DNA of 64,000 nt, taken from Bacillota bacterium (lineage in GTDB: Bacteria > Bacillota > UBA4882 > UBA8346). Shown one piece after another: positions 7,284 to 17,240 of this stretch; within the stretch, counting starts at the first letter, position 1; each line of letters opens with the position of its first letter. Where the stretch lies: NCBI GenBank assembly GCA_023401925.1, contig JAEXDA010000006.1, forward strand, positions 21,396 through 85,395, in the 5' to 3' direction. The position numbers were made by a program, and so were the translations under genes. A model generated the notes under the pieces. The model had not been told where the DNA came from. It did no database searches and saw nothing but the letters and a program-made list of their open reading frames with translations.

Positions 7284-8408
7284 ATGGAGAAGTACCTAAT
7301 AAATTTTAATACCCATAAACAGCGACAGGTACTTAAATTATCTTCCACCAGGGTGCGGCGTACATATTTTGGAGGGGCTGCAATAGAAGAATGGCAGGGG
7401 ATAGATCATCCGGAAGATGGTGAACTGCCTGAAGTGTGGCTTGCGTCAACAGTCCAGGCAAGAAATCCTGGAATGGAAGATATTAAAAACGAGGGATTAA
7501 GTAAAGTCTTAATAGATAATGAAGACCAATTGTTGTTAAAAGATGTGATTGAAGAGGATCCCGCGTTTTTTTTAGGCGAGGAGCATTATAAAAAGTACGG
7601 ATGCAGTCCGGCGGTATTGGCCAAAATAATTGATTCTTTGAACCGTCTGACTCTTCAGGTTCATCCGGATAAGGAATATGCAAAGAAGATCCTACAGTCC
7701 GATTACGGGAAAACAGAAGCTTGGTATATTCTTGGAGGCCGGCGAGTCAAGGGGGAAGAACCTTATGTGCTGTTGGGGTTCAAACCGGGAATTACTCGGG
7801 AAATCTGGAAGGAGATGTTCGATACTCAGAATATAAAAGCCATGATGGAATCACTCCATAAAATATATGTAAAACCGGGTGAGGTTTATTTTATAGAAGG
7901 TGGAATACCTCATGCAATAGGCTCGGGCTGTTTTTTGATAGAAATCCAGGAACCTACAGACTATACCATGAGAGTAGAACGGATGTCCCCGGAAGGAAAT
8001 GTTATACCTGACCAACTCTGCCATCAGGGAGTAGGCTTTGATAGGATGCTTGACTGTTTTCATTATGACGGGCTGACCTTGGAAGAGACTTTAAGCAAAT
8101 GGAAAATAGCACCTGAGATCATAATAGAAAATAGTGAAGCAAAGGATATGGTGCTCATTGGTGGGAAAACCACCGATTTGTTTCAGATGCGGAATATTTT
8201 AGTAAGTGGAAGTTATGAATGTGGACTGGGAGGTTCCTTTATTATAGCTGTTGTAGTCTCCGGTAAGGGGATATTGGAACATGATGAGGGTAAGGTAGAA
8301 ATAGAAAAGTCTAACATACTTTTTATACCTGCTGCATTGGTAAAAGTAACATGGAAGGCTGGGAAGGATTCAAACCTGAATATTGTGCTTTGCCATCCTC
8401 CAAAATGA
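7284..8408 (+). CDS. manA: Mannose-6-phosphate isomerase, class I
   Basis: A 374-residue type I phosphomannose isomerase, interconverting mannose-6-phosphate and fructose-6-phosphate in the cytoplasm. Zinc ligands are visible: Gln and His in LTLQVHPDKEYA, Glu in GKTEAWYI and His in EGGIPHAIGSG. The catalytic Arg region IEIQEPTDYTMRVER follows. The C-terminal cupin repeat (GSFIIAVVVSGKGILEH, ILFIPAALVKVTW) is complete. ATG at 7284 lies behind GGGAGG; the upstream GTG in frame would bury that site. It is transcribed alone from the 7140 promoter and is convergent with the truncated regulator behind it. Confidence 0.9.
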   Translation: MEKYLINFNTHKQRQVLKLSSTRVRRTYFGGAAIEEWQGIDHPEDGELPEVWLASTVQARNPGMEDIKNEGLSKVLIDNEDQLLLKDVIEEDPAFFLGEEHYKKYGCSPAVLAKIIDSLNRLTLQVHPDKEYAKKILQSDYGKTEAWYILGGRRVKGEEPYVLLGFKPGITREIWKEMFDTQNIKAMMESLHKIYVKPGEVYFIEGGIPHAIGSGCFLIEIQEPTDYTMRVERMSPEGNVIPDQLCHQGVGFDRMLDCFHYDGLTLEETLSKWKIAPEIIIENSEAKDMVLIGGKTTDLFQMRNILVSGSYECGLGGSFIIAVVVSGKGILEHDEGKVEIEKSNILFIPAALVKVTWKAGKDSNLNIVLCHPPK

Positions 8409-8470
8409 TTGCTTCTGGAGGAGTCCTGGACAAGGCTGCCGGAATTCCTGCCACAAGAACTAATCTTGGT

Positions 8471-9979
8471 TTAGTGGAAAAATATTTTGCTATATTCGGA
8501 AGGGGTCTTGCCAACGATTTTTTTGAAAACTTTTCCAAAGTAGCTGCAATCAGAATAGCCCACCATGCTGCAGACGATATTAACATTATAGTTCGGGTTC
8601 CGCAATAGTTCTTTGGCTTTATTAAGTCGCATCATTTCCAGGTAATCGCTAAAGTTTTGACCGGTATCTTCTTTAAAAAGCTTCGAGAAATAACTTTTAT
8701 CCAAATGAACTTGATTTGCGACCATGCTGAGCGAAATATTTTGGCTATAATGACAATTGATATATTCGATAGCTTCTAAAATTTGTGAACAGTATTTTTC
8801 TTTATAAAGTTTAGTGGTATAGTCATGAATTTCATCTAAAATTTGATTGAATAACCCTGCCAATTCCTTATAAGAGCCTGCATTCTCAATGTCTTTAAAA
8901 TAATCGAATTTTTTACGGTTAATTTCTTCCGAAAAATAGCCGATTTCGGTTATTTTATGAATGATGAAATAACAGATTTCCACCAGGAGATTTTTCAAAA
9001 CATAGGGATCGATGAAGGCTTCTTTAGAACATTGAGTGTCCAATAAGAGGTCGATGTTTTGCTGAAGCGTATTAAAGTCCAATTCTTCGATTGCCGGATT
9101 TAATTCAGATAAATTGTAGTTTACTGTGATGGACATATTTGGGATTTCTTTTTCCCATAAAACCTGATTGATTTCATAATAAAAACAACAAGTAGTTTTA
9201 GTCAATAATTTTCCCCAAGCTTGAATTAAATTATTTACATCACTGCAAGGATCACCAAAGATCAACCATGAATTGACTAACAATTGTTGATTGAGGGTTT
9301 TAATTATGAGGGTGCCTAGATTTTTAAGGTATTCGGAATTGGTTTCATGGTCATTGAGAATGCCCACCAACAGAGTATCATTGTAAAAAAAAGTACCACC
9401 ACAGTCATTGTCGCCAAGTATCTTCTCTATGCTTTTCATAACAGCAGACTTCCATAAATCGTCGTCTTTATCAGCAGTTTTGAAGTGGAAAACCATTGCA
9501 AATAGCCTTAAAATCCGGTTGGATAATGCTGTTTTATGTTTGACAAGCTCTTCTGCTATTTCGAGAGGGGAATTCTCTCTTGAGCATAATAAGTTTTTTA
9601 GAAATTTTTCATGCTGTTTATAGGCGGACTGCTTATTGAGAGATTGTTTATCAGGAGTATTTAGGGTTATTGCCGAAGCTGCTTTTTTAAGGACATCAAG
9701 TAAGATGTCGATATCCATTTTTGGTTTAAGAATATAATCGAAAGCCCCCATTCGTAATGTCTCCCGGACATATTGAAAGTCATCGTAACTGCTGAGAATA
9801 ACCACTTGAATCCAAGGATAAATTTTTTTGATTACTTTAGTTAACTCGACACCATCCATTACGGGCATTTTAATATCAGTAACGACGAGGTCAGGGTTTA
9901 ATTCTGCCATTAAATTTAAAATCAGTATTTCGTACGGTTCATGATTGTATTTATTGTAAAAACGGCCCTTAATCATCAA
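8471..9979 (-). pseudogene. YesN-type AraC response regulator lacking the start of its receiver domain
   Basis: The C-terminal half is intact: an AraC domain (ILEAIEYINCHYSQNISLSMVANQVHLDKSYFSKLFKEDTG, then the second helix-turn-helix and GKTPSEYSK). The receiver domain starts only at LMAELNPDLVVTDIKMPVMDGVEL. The phospho-acceptor Asp, the Ser and the Lys (ILKPK) are present, but the first about 40 residues, with the acidic DD pair that binds magnesium, are missing and replaced by about 20 unrelated codons. No YesM kinase gene lies nearby. A degenerate IS1634 element upstream probably caused the truncation. It may still make a protein, but phosphorelay should be impaired. Confidence 0.7.
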
Positions 9980-10109
9980 AGATGCAGGGGCATTCTCTAT
10001 TTTTGGTTTGTCAAGAAATCTGTTCTAGAATTTCAGATTGATAGTTACTTTACTTGATATTGGAACTATGGTGGCTAGAATGTTTCCATATAAATATTTT
10101 ACTGGCGAA

Positions 10110-10690
10110 AAAAAGTGCCAACATCTATTTCTAACGCACATTTCGTACCCTCGATCAACCAAAAGCGTTTATTTTTACTGAACCCATAGTCCACCAGAGT
10201 TTGGGCCGAATCGTCATAATCGCCGAAAACCACCATGGAGGTGGTATCGGCATGACAACACCGAGAGTGCAACGGATAGACTTGAAGAAGGTTCAGCAAA
10301 GTCGTTCCATACAGTGGATGAACTCACTATCTTTCAAGCGTTCTAAAGCTGGTGCCAGGCAATCATCGTTAAAATTGTCGGCGCTCATGCCGATCTTCCG
10401 AATAGAAGCCCCAGATCCTGGTGTTTATAGTAGGAGCGCACTTTATACAGGGTGCGACGTTCACAGAAAAAAGAAATGATTAAAGCGGTCACCAGTCCGC
10501 TGGGAGAAACTTTCCATTGTTTAGGGTCCCAGTGGACCCGGTCGTCAATGACTTCAATGATTTTAAGCTCGTCGATGAGGGCCCGCATAAGTCGTCCCGG
10601 TCCAGGTTGGATGATATCGAAGGCCATGTCCCGCTCCTTGATTTTGATGCATAGACTTTCAACATAAAAATCCCTCAACCATCGTGGTCT
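10110..10690 (-). mobile_element. IS1634-family transposase remnant
   Basis: The N-terminal DUF4277-like domain is readable at 10385-10660 (IDELKIIEVIDDRVHWDPKQ, then TLYKVRSYYKHQDLGLLFG). After a frame change comes MSADNFNDDCLAPALERLKD, and after another comes the DTTSMVVFGDYDD strand and VDYGFSKN near 10250, the first catalytic Asp region of this family. The rest of the transposase is missing. It is dead DNA between the truncated regulator and the following spacer. Confidence 0.75.
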
Positions 10691-11286
10691 CAATGATTTT
10701 CATTAGTATGATTCGATCGTTTTGATCAAATTAATGATTTGATGAAAAAATGTTTTGCGATATGGTTTTGAATTATGGGATGGGTTATAAAATCAATGAT
10801 GGCATGGAGAATTACTTGCGGAATGATAAAGAGGGGATACCCCTTTTTGGAATTACCATGAAGCAATTTATCATGATTTTATGATGTTAACCGGCAAAAA
10901 TCATCAACGATACTTGCAGGAAAGGATCGTTTGGGCTTGGATCGGGTGCGTATTGAGAGATTAATGGTACTTTATCGATGAGATCTACTTTGGTCAAAAT
11001 AAATGCTTCTTTTTTTGTTTGGGATAATGAGCAAATCCTTACAGCCTTAATCTTCTCTCTTACCATGTAATTATTCGGAGGGTATTCTAGGGGTCTTTAC
11101 GGATATTCTTAGCAGCGTTTATCAAAGAGGGATGGTTGAATAATTGCTGAGTTCAGGACCCTTTGAAGCGCTTACGCGGCATCGGAATTTTCCAGGAATT
11201 GTTGCAGAATATATTGTAGAAGTCACATTTTGGCTTTATGCAAATATAATGATTTTATAAGTTATATCTTGAAGGGAAGCACGTTC
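10691..11286. other. Spacer of about 600 bp with no recognisable gene
   Basis: AT-rich, short broken frames on both strands, no hairpin followed by a T-run, and no promoter that stands out. It probably holds eroded IS DNA. Confidence 0.5.
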
Positions 11287-11706
11287 ATGCAGTTTTATTA
11301 TGGAGAGAAAAACCTATCCAGGGTCCTAGACGAGATAGAATTCTGGAAGCGGCAAGAAGCAGAGCATACAATCGTTATTGGCCAAATAGCCAATAATCTG
11401 GAATCAGACTTTGTCTGTCAATTACAACAGTTTGAGCAAGTTTTTCAACAAGCGGAAGGAACGGCTGTAAAATATATAGAGATAATTATCAGATCGAAGG
11501 GTAATGTAAGCTTTACCATTCAGCAGCAAATTATGCAGTTGATCAGCTTCGCGCTTTGTCAGAGCCAGCAATTCATTATGCTGCTCGATCAAATTTTATC
11601 TGAAAGCCAAGCGATACGAAACAATACTGTGGCTCGGGTGGTTATCAATCATATCCGCCGTGAATCGGAATATTTTATTGGAATAGCACAGATAGCCTTG
11701 TCGTAG
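11287..11706 (+). CDS. DUF2935-like protein
   Basis: A 139-residue, mostly helical soluble protein. The start at 11287 (MQFYYGEKNLSRVLDEIEFWKRQEAEHT) follows GAAGGGA; the longer frame adds residues without a ribosome site. The EIEFWKRQEAEHTIVI stretch with Glu, Glu and His is typical of DUF2935 proteins, which form a four-helix bundle, often with a metal site. A second such domain is usual in the family; here there is one, with IRRESEYFIGIAQIAL at the end where the second Glu/His helix belongs. Function unknown. No operon partners. Confidence 0.65.
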   Translation: MQFYYGEKNLSRVLDEIEFWKRQEAEHTIVIGQIANNLESDFVCQLQQFEQVFQQAEGTAVKYIEIIIRSKGNVSFTIQQQIMQLISFALCQSQQFIMLLDQILSESQAIRNNTVARVVINHIRRESEYFIGIAQIALS

Positions 11707-11831
11707 CATGACTTATTAAATAATTTAATCCAACAAAAATATAATAGCATAAGTCCGAATCCACTTGGCGTATGTCCGGTTTTCAAGTAATGTTTTATAT
11801 TTTGAAACTGTTTCTGCATCTTCAGAATTGC

Positions 11832-13238
11832 TTATGAAGCCGTAACTTGTTTACGAAGTTGCCGTCGTGCATAGAAAAAGATGATTACCTGACCGATTCC
11901 CGCCAACGTCCAGGTGAAAGGATAGGCAGCGAAGAGCACGGACTCCGTAGGATACCAGGAAAAGATCGTAACCAACCACACTATTCGCAGCAGGCAGGCG
12001 CCTACCAACGTGCAAAGCATAGGCGATAGGGAATAGCCCATTCCATAGGACAAACCGGGATATACATTCATGATGCCGCAGGTGAAGTAAGCAACTATTA
12101 TGATATTCAGACGCACCATTCCCAGTTTAATTACATCCGGATCGGTTGTGAAGATGTCGAGCAAAGACCTACTAAACAGCATGGTCGCCCCTCCAAGAAA
12201 AATCCAGGTAGCGAAAACCAATACCGTGCATACCTTTGCAATGGTATCGATACGTTCATACTTTTTTGCGCCTACGCTTTGGGCGGTAAAAGTTACAACT
12301 GCGCTGTAAAAGGCATTCACGGTAGTACCAATATAGTTTTCAATATTGCTTGAGGCAGCATTGGCCGCAATCATGGCGGAGCCGAAAGAATTAACGGCTG
12401 ACTGAATCAGTACATTGGAAATGGAGAACAGCAGGCCCTGCAATCCAGCAGGCAATCCAATCCGAACAAGGTCTTTTAACTTCTCTCTATCAATACTCAT
12501 TTTCCGGGGTATGAAGCGTATGGCTCCGTCGTAGCGAGACAGGGAAATCAGAATCAGCAGCACTGAGAGATATTGGGATATGACCGTGGACCACGCTACG
12601 CCTTCAACGCCCAGGTGCAGAACAATCACGAAGAAAAGATTGAAACCCACGTGTAGAATGCCGGTTATAATCAAAGAATACATCGGACGATAGCAGTCAC
12701 CTGCGGAGCGCATGATAGCCGCAGCGAAGGTGAATACCATGCTGGCGGGCATGCTGATGAGGTAGATTCTTATATACAGGACCGCAAGATTCAATATGTT
12801 CTCCGGTGTGCCCATCATAACTAGCAAAGGCTTGCAGAACGCGAGGCCCACGGCCATGAGAATGAGCCCGCCGATTATGCTAAAGACAATAGAAGTATGA
12901 ACAGACCGGCTCACGTCGTCTGCCTTTCCGGCGCCATAATCCCGTGCCACAACGACGCTCGTCCCTATGGACAATCCCATAAATAAGGTGATGATGAGGT
13001 TGATAAGAGCACCTGTAGCGCCTACCGCAGCCAGTGCGTCACTCCCCGAAAAGCGGCCGACGACAATCATGTCAGCGGTATTAAACAGCAACTGTAGAAT
13101 GTTCATGGCCATGATAGGCAAGGAGAAGAACAATATTTTGCCGAATAGCGGCCCGTCACCGATATCCGTATCGTGGTGTCTCTTTGAGGACAAATAGAAA
13201 TATGCCTTTTTTGCAATTTTTTCAATCAATAGTGGCAT
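11832..13238 (-). CDS. MATE-family efflux transporter
   Basis: A 468-residue protein with about twelve membrane helices in two homologous halves. The first half opens with GPLFGKILFFSLPIMAMNILQLLFNTADMIVVGRFSG, the MATE hallmark. VVARDYGAGK and the second-half TAQSVGAKKYERI loop are the usual interdomain markers. The length fits. MATE pumps export cationic drugs or metabolites using a Na+ or H+ gradient. An AAGGA ribosome site precedes the ATG at 13238. It stands alone, flanked by relics. Confidence 0.92.
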   Translation of the reverse strand: MPLLIEKIAKKAYFYLSSKRHHDTDIGDGPLFGKILFFSLPIMAMNILQLLFNTADMIVVGRFSGSDALAAVGATGALINLIITLFMGLSIGTSVVVARDYGAGKADDVSRSVHTSIVFSIIGGLILMAVGLAFCKPLLVMMGTPENILNLAVLYIRIYLISMPASMVFTFAAAIMRSAGDCYRPMYSLIITGILHVGFNLFFVIVLHLGVEGVAWSTVISQYLSVLLILISLSRYDGAIRFIPRKMSIDREKLKDLVRIGLPAGLQGLLFSISNVLIQSAVNSFGSAMIAANAASSNIENYIGTTVNAFYSAVVTFTAQSVGAKKYERIDTIAKVCTVLVFATWIFLGGATMLFSRSLLDIFTTDPDVIKLGMVRLNIIIVAYFTCGIMNVYPGLSYGMGYSLSPMLCTLVGACLLRIVWLVTIFSWYPTESVLFAAYPFTWTLAGIGQVIIFFYARRQLRKQVTAS

Positions 13239-13494
13239 GACATTGTGGTTCCTTGACTATGACTTAAAGCACCCTAAAATCGGAACTTTTCCCAATCATA
13301 AGAGATTTGGATTATTTATGTTCGAAGCGCATGGCAGAATTTGAATTCGCGTCATTTTGAGTCAATCCTGACGCGCCATGAGCGTCTATTCTGTTTTAGA
13401 GGGGCGCTAGACCGCAGTGGTCGAACTTACTATTTCAACCGGAGGTCAACATAGATAAATGTAGCAGAATTTGCTTGTCTTGTAAAGCAAAGCT

Positions 13495-13650
13495 CATCAT
13501 ACGCTTTGCTTTTTATATACATCGCATGCTGAGCTCTATTCCGAGCATGTTTATGGCTCCAACCACGTTTTAATATTATTGTTAAATAGGTATGCCTTAA
13601 ATCACGAAAACAAACGTCGGTGAACTTGCATGCTTTATAATGGATGGCTT
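13495..13650 (-). pseudogene. Second tyrosine recombinase remnant (HxxR region)
   Basis: Minus-strand frame with CFRDLRHTYLTIILKRGWSHKHARNRAQHAM. This parallels the LKRGWSLKHAQTRAAHASI block of the integrase remnant at 4708-5290, so both derive from the same integrase type. Only about 50 codons are recognisable. The usual first His of the HxxR motif is Arg here. Confidence 0.65.
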
Positions 13651-13732
13651 TGAGACAAGATACAAGGGGTCTATAGTATGTAAACTCCAAAACAAGTATA
13701 ATAGAATCACTAGAAAAGGAAAACACATACGC

Positions 13733-13940
13733 ATGGCCAAGCCACATGAGAAATATTATAAACATCGGGACTTAATCAGAGAACTATTAAGCGATTATGA
13801 GATCAAAAATGTCGAAAATTTAAGCAACGCCTTGAAAGACGGGGACGATTCACGATATGTTGGAAGCCGAATGGGACGAGCACCTGGTTAAGATAAAAGT
13901 GGACGGAAAATCTCAAGAAAGCAGTTTATGCCATCATTGA
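13733..13940 (+). mobile_element. IS256-family (mutator-type) transposase N-terminal remnant
   Basis: From 13733 the frame reads LIRELLSDYEIKNVENLSNALKD. After a one-base shift near 13845 the neighbouring frame gives TIHDMLEAEWDEHLV. Together they form the IS256 N terminus (LL.DY.IK....ALKD...GTI..MLEAE.DEHLGY). It stops at 13938, before any catalytic residue. Confidence 0.7.
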
Positions 13941-14035
13941 TACAAGACACGTGAGACAGTTATTGAATGATAAGAGTGGATTAAAAATCATAACGATATT
14001 GGAAGGAAAAATAAAAATGGGTAAGGAGAAATCCA

Positions 14036-14515
14036 ATGACTGCTAAAGACGAAAATTACCAAACCTTATATCAGGCCTTACAGGGTTTAATCCAAGACGA
14101 AACCGACGCTTTAGCCAATTTAGCCAACAGTGCGGCACTTTTGTTCAATATTATGGAAGAGATTAATTGGGCAGGTTTTTATCTTTTTAAAGAAAATCAA
14201 TTGATTCTCGGACCGTTTCAGGGGAAACCAGCCTGTATCAGAATTGCCTTAGGGAAAGGAGTTTGCGGCACGGCCGCCCAAAATAAAGAATCCATCGTGG
14301 TACAGGATGTACATCAGTTTCCTGGACACATCGCTTGTGATAAGGCTTCCGCATCAGAAATTGTCATACCGATAATCAAGGATGATCAATTGATTGGCGT
14401 CTTGGATGTCGACAGCCCCGTTAAAGCCAGATTCGGCGAAAGGGAGCGACAAGGCCTGCAAGGCTATATAGATATTTTATCTGCTAATATCCATTGGGAA
14501 GACTTGCTTTGTTGA
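14036..14515 (+). CDS. msrC: Free methionine-(R)-sulfoxide reductase (GAF domain)
   Basis: A 159-residue single GAF domain matching fRMsr (YebR/YtsP family), which reduces free methionine-R-sulfoxide with thioredoxin. Diagnostic features are INWAGFYLF, LGPFQGKPACIRI, GKGVCGTAA, HIACDKASASEIVIPI and IGVLDVDSP. The three Cys (about residues 64, 74 and 98) in FQGKPAC, GVCG and HIAC are the catalytic and resolving set. AAGGAGA precedes the ATG. It is a standalone gene and the last clear gene before the nitrogenase-like block. An oxidative-stress role, or methionine sulfoxide salvage for sulfur, is plausible. Confidence 0.9.
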   Translation: MTAKDENYQTLYQALQGLIQDETDALANLANSAALLFNIMEEINWAGFYLFKENQLILGPFQGKPACIRIALGKGVCGTAAQNKESIVVQDVHQFPGHIACDKASASEIVIPIIKDDQLIGVLDVDSPVKARFGERERQGLQGYIDILSANIHWEDLLC

Positions 14516-15162
14516 TCGGTTAAGAAAAGTTTGATTTTTTTGGACAGCTATCTGACACAAGGGGGATACTAGCGTCATACCGTATCTATTTGTATCTTTA
14601 AAGGCATGATGAGAGTATAGTTCTGATGATGGAATGTGGCTTGGAGGGCAAAATAGGTGGATAAATCACTATATGTAGTAGCTTTGAAGTAAAAAAGAGT
14701 ACAAATCGAGGAAAAAAATGTAAATTTGGCCCGCTTTTTGACCGTTTTTATAGATGGCAAAGAGTTGCTGGAGAGATAGACCTCCAAAATAAAAATTTAA
14801 TACAATAAAATTCAAAGACATCAGACAGCAAATCTTGACGCCTTTGTTATTATATAGAGGCCAAAAATAAAGTGCCTTTTCGGCGTGGGTAACGACGGAA
14901 GAAAGCAGAACATCTTGCTGTGGCAAGGGTCACTATCAAAAAAATAGTGCGGAACATAAAAAGACTATGATAAAGCGCGTACTGACATGCGGAAAACTGA
15001 AACAACATCATCAATACCGACGGAAATGAGAATGGACTACTGGAGGAAATCCTATATACAGACAACTTTAACAAAGCTACAAGCGAGTTAAGAGCAACAA
15101 AGGAGCACACGGAGTTAATTTATAATTCATATAAGACATATAGGTTTCATATAAATTAAGTG
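14516..15162. other. Long AT-rich spacer, no supported gene
   Basis: Several overlapping frames of 60-90 codons occur on the minus strand, but none has a ribosome site, a family resemblance or consistent codon use. I see no RNA gene or repeat in it. Confidence 0.5.
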
Positions 15163-15191
15163 TTGACAGAAATAAGATGTTGTGTTATTTT
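15163..15191 (+). promoter_or_regulatory. Candidate promoter upstream of nflDK
   Basis: TTGACA (15163-15168), a 17-bp spacer and TATTTT (15186-15191). It is the best sigma-A match between the preceding gene and nflD, but lies about 500 bp before the start codon, with a terminator-like hairpin between. Confidence 0.45.
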
Positions 15192-15494
15192 ATTGGAAAT
15201 ATAGAGATTTTGTATAAACCGAATATTTAAGAAAATGGCTAAAATGGTCGTTGAATTAGGAGCGGGTTCAAAATATCTTTTATATGAACTTTGTAACAGT
15301 AGTTTAAATAAGTAGTGGGGCCGGAGGAATGCGAAAAAGTTTTGTAATGAGAGGGATGCTATAAATAAAAGTAATGAAAATCAAAATCGGCAGTGAAAAT
15401 GATGCATAGAGCATATTGATGACATTTTATATGATATTGAAGCGGCTTTTGAGTCATTGAAATAAAAAACGGGATAGTTGACTGAATAGATCAG

Positions 15495-15540
15495 AGGCTA
15501 TTTTTAATCCTGCTTTTAGGGGTTGAAAATAGCCTTTTTA
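15495..15540 (+). terminator. Terminator/attenuator hairpin in the nflD leader
   Basis: AGGCTATTTTT (15495-15505) pairs with AAAATAGCCT (15526-15535), followed by a T-run. It ends either a short transcript from the 15163 promoter or, if read-through is regulated, attenuates nflDK. Confidence 0.6.
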
Positions 15541-15697
15541 TAATATAGGAATATATCATAAAAAAGAGGAGTGCAGAGGGGTTTTCACCGATACGGGTGA
15601 AGCGTGGTGAATGTTCAAGCTACCAAAAGCTATGAAAAATAGAAAAGAAATAAGAAGAAAGTTTAGCACATAAAAACATATTGAGGGAGGAATTGAC

Positions 15698-17221
15698 ATG
15701 GGCAAAATTAATTTGGCACCTACCACTGTTGAAAGCCGTGAACAGCGTTTGGGTACGATCATCGGTTGGGACGGCAAAGCTTCAAAATTGGTAGAAGAAT
15801 CAGGCTATTCTGCACGCCGTTGCAATGGGAAAAAAGGTGAAGGCTGCGAAATTTGTGAAATAAAAGGACCTTTTACACAAGGTTCTGTCTGTAGCGAACA
15901 AATGGTGGAATGTCAGGCTGGAAACGTGAGAGATGCCGTATTGATTCAGCATTCTCCAATCGGCTGCGCTGTGAGCCAAACAATTTATAATTCAATTTAT
16001 CGCAATGGCCTTGCAATAAGAGGTCTTCCTGTAGAAAATCTCAGAATCGTTTCGACAAACTTAAAGGAAGGGGACATGGTTTTCGGTGGGGTTGAAAAGC
16101 TTGCGCACACTATACGCGATTCATGGGAGAGATATAAACCGAATACGATTTTTATAGGGACGGCATGTGCTACAGGCATTATCGGAGATGATGTTGACAG
16201 TGTTGCCGGCGAATATTCGAAAAAGTTTGGAATCCCTGTTGTTCCGCTTCATTGCGAAGGTTTCCGTTCTAAACATTGGAGTACAGGATTTGACACAACC
16301 CAACATGGTATTTTAAGGGATATTGTAAGAAAAAATCCTAAGAAACAGGAGGATTTGGTGAATGTAATCAATCTCTGGGGCTCTGATGTATTTACGCCTA
16401 TGCTGAAGGAACTTAATTTGCGCGTAAATTATGTTATCGATATGGCAACGGTTGAAGATTTGGCACAAATGTCAGAGGCTGCCGTTACGGTTGGTTTTTG
16501 CAATACGCTTTCTTCTTATTTGGCACAAGGTTTGGAACAAAATTTTGGCGTTCCCGAATTGAAAGCTCCCCAGCCTTATGGTTTCGCCGGAACGGATGCT
16601 TGGCTCAGAGGTCTTGCAAAAATCACCCATCGGGAAGAACTTTGCGAGACATATATAAAAAGAGAGCGTGAGCGCGTTACGCCTAAAGTTGAAGCGTTAA
16701 GAAAAAAATTAAAAGACATCAAGGGATATGTTGCCACAGGCTCTGCTTATTCACATGGCCTGATTGCTGTTTTAAGAGAACTTGGCATTGAAGTGAACGG
16801 TTCATTGGTATTTCATCATGATCCGATTTACGACAGTGAAGACCCGATACAGGATTCATTGGCTTTTCTTGTTAATAATTACGGCGATGTGGCAAATTTT
16901 AGCGTCAGCAACAGGCAGCCGCATCAGCTGTATGCTTTACTTAGAAAGTCGAAACCGGACTTTCTATTAATAAGGCACAATGGTCTTGCGCCTCTTGCAT
17001 CTCGTCTTGGCATTCCCGCTGCTCCCCTTGGCGATGAGCATATCGCAATAGGTTATGAAGGCATGGTAAACCTGGGTGAAGCAGTATTGTCGATTTTGCA
17101 AAGAAAGAAGTTTCATGAAGATTTGGCACAGCATATTAAGCTACCCTATACCAAATGGTGGCTAAGCCAAGAGGATCCTTATATCCTTGCCAAAAAACCA
17201 GATATTATATATCAGGGTTAA
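15698..17221 (+). CDS. Nitrogenase-like component 1, alpha (D-type) subunit
   Basis: A 507-residue Oxidored_nitro (nitrogenase component 1) protein. Three Cys match the NifD P-cluster ligands in context and spacing: Cys65 (GSVCSEQ), Cys90 (SPIGC) and Cys157 (GTACATGIIGDD). Cys268 in VGFCNTLSSYLAQGL sits where NifD Cys275 holds the cofactor, and EGFR (187-190) is conserved. Downstream, the positions of NifD Gln191 and His195 appear to be Trp194 and Phe198, and no clear His442 context is present. So it is not a dinitrogen-reducing NifD; it belongs to the Nfl/group IV-type relatives, such as methylthio-alkane reductase. GGGAGGA precedes the ATG, and the partner K subunit follows after 19 bp. There is no H (reductase) gene here. 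Substrate unknown; a role in organosulfur reduction is inferred from the neighbours. Confidence 0.88.
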   Translation: MGKINLAPTTVESREQRLGTIIGWDGKASKLVEESGYSARRCNGKKGEGCEICEIKGPFTQGSVCSEQMVECQAGNVRDAVLIQHSPIGCAVSQTIYNSIYRNGLAIRGLPVENLRIVSTNLKEGDMVFGGVEKLAHTIRDSWERYKPNTIFIGTACATGIIGDDVDSVAGEYSKKFGIPVVPLHCEGFRSKHWSTGFDTTQHGILRDIVRKNPKKQEDLVNVINLWGSDVFTPMLKELNLRVNYVIDMATVEDLAQMSEAAVTVGFCNTLSSYLAQGLEQNFGVPELKAPQPYGFAGTDAWLRGLAKITHREELCETYIKRERERVTPKVEALRKKLKDIKGYVATGSAYSHGLIAVLRELGIEVNGSLVFHHDPIYDSEDPIQDSLAFLVNNYGDVANFSVSNRQPHQLYALLRKSKPDFLLIRHNGLAPLASRLGIPAAPLGDEHIAIGYEGMVNLGEAVLSILQRKKFHEDLAQHIKLPYTKWWLSQEDPYILAKKPDIIYQG

Positions 17222-17240
17222 TCATGGAGGTTAGATAAAT

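Noticed and set aside
14575..15110. Three minus-strand frames of 70-86 codons before nflD
   Set aside because: Overlapping one another, no ribosome sites, biased composition, no recognisable family.
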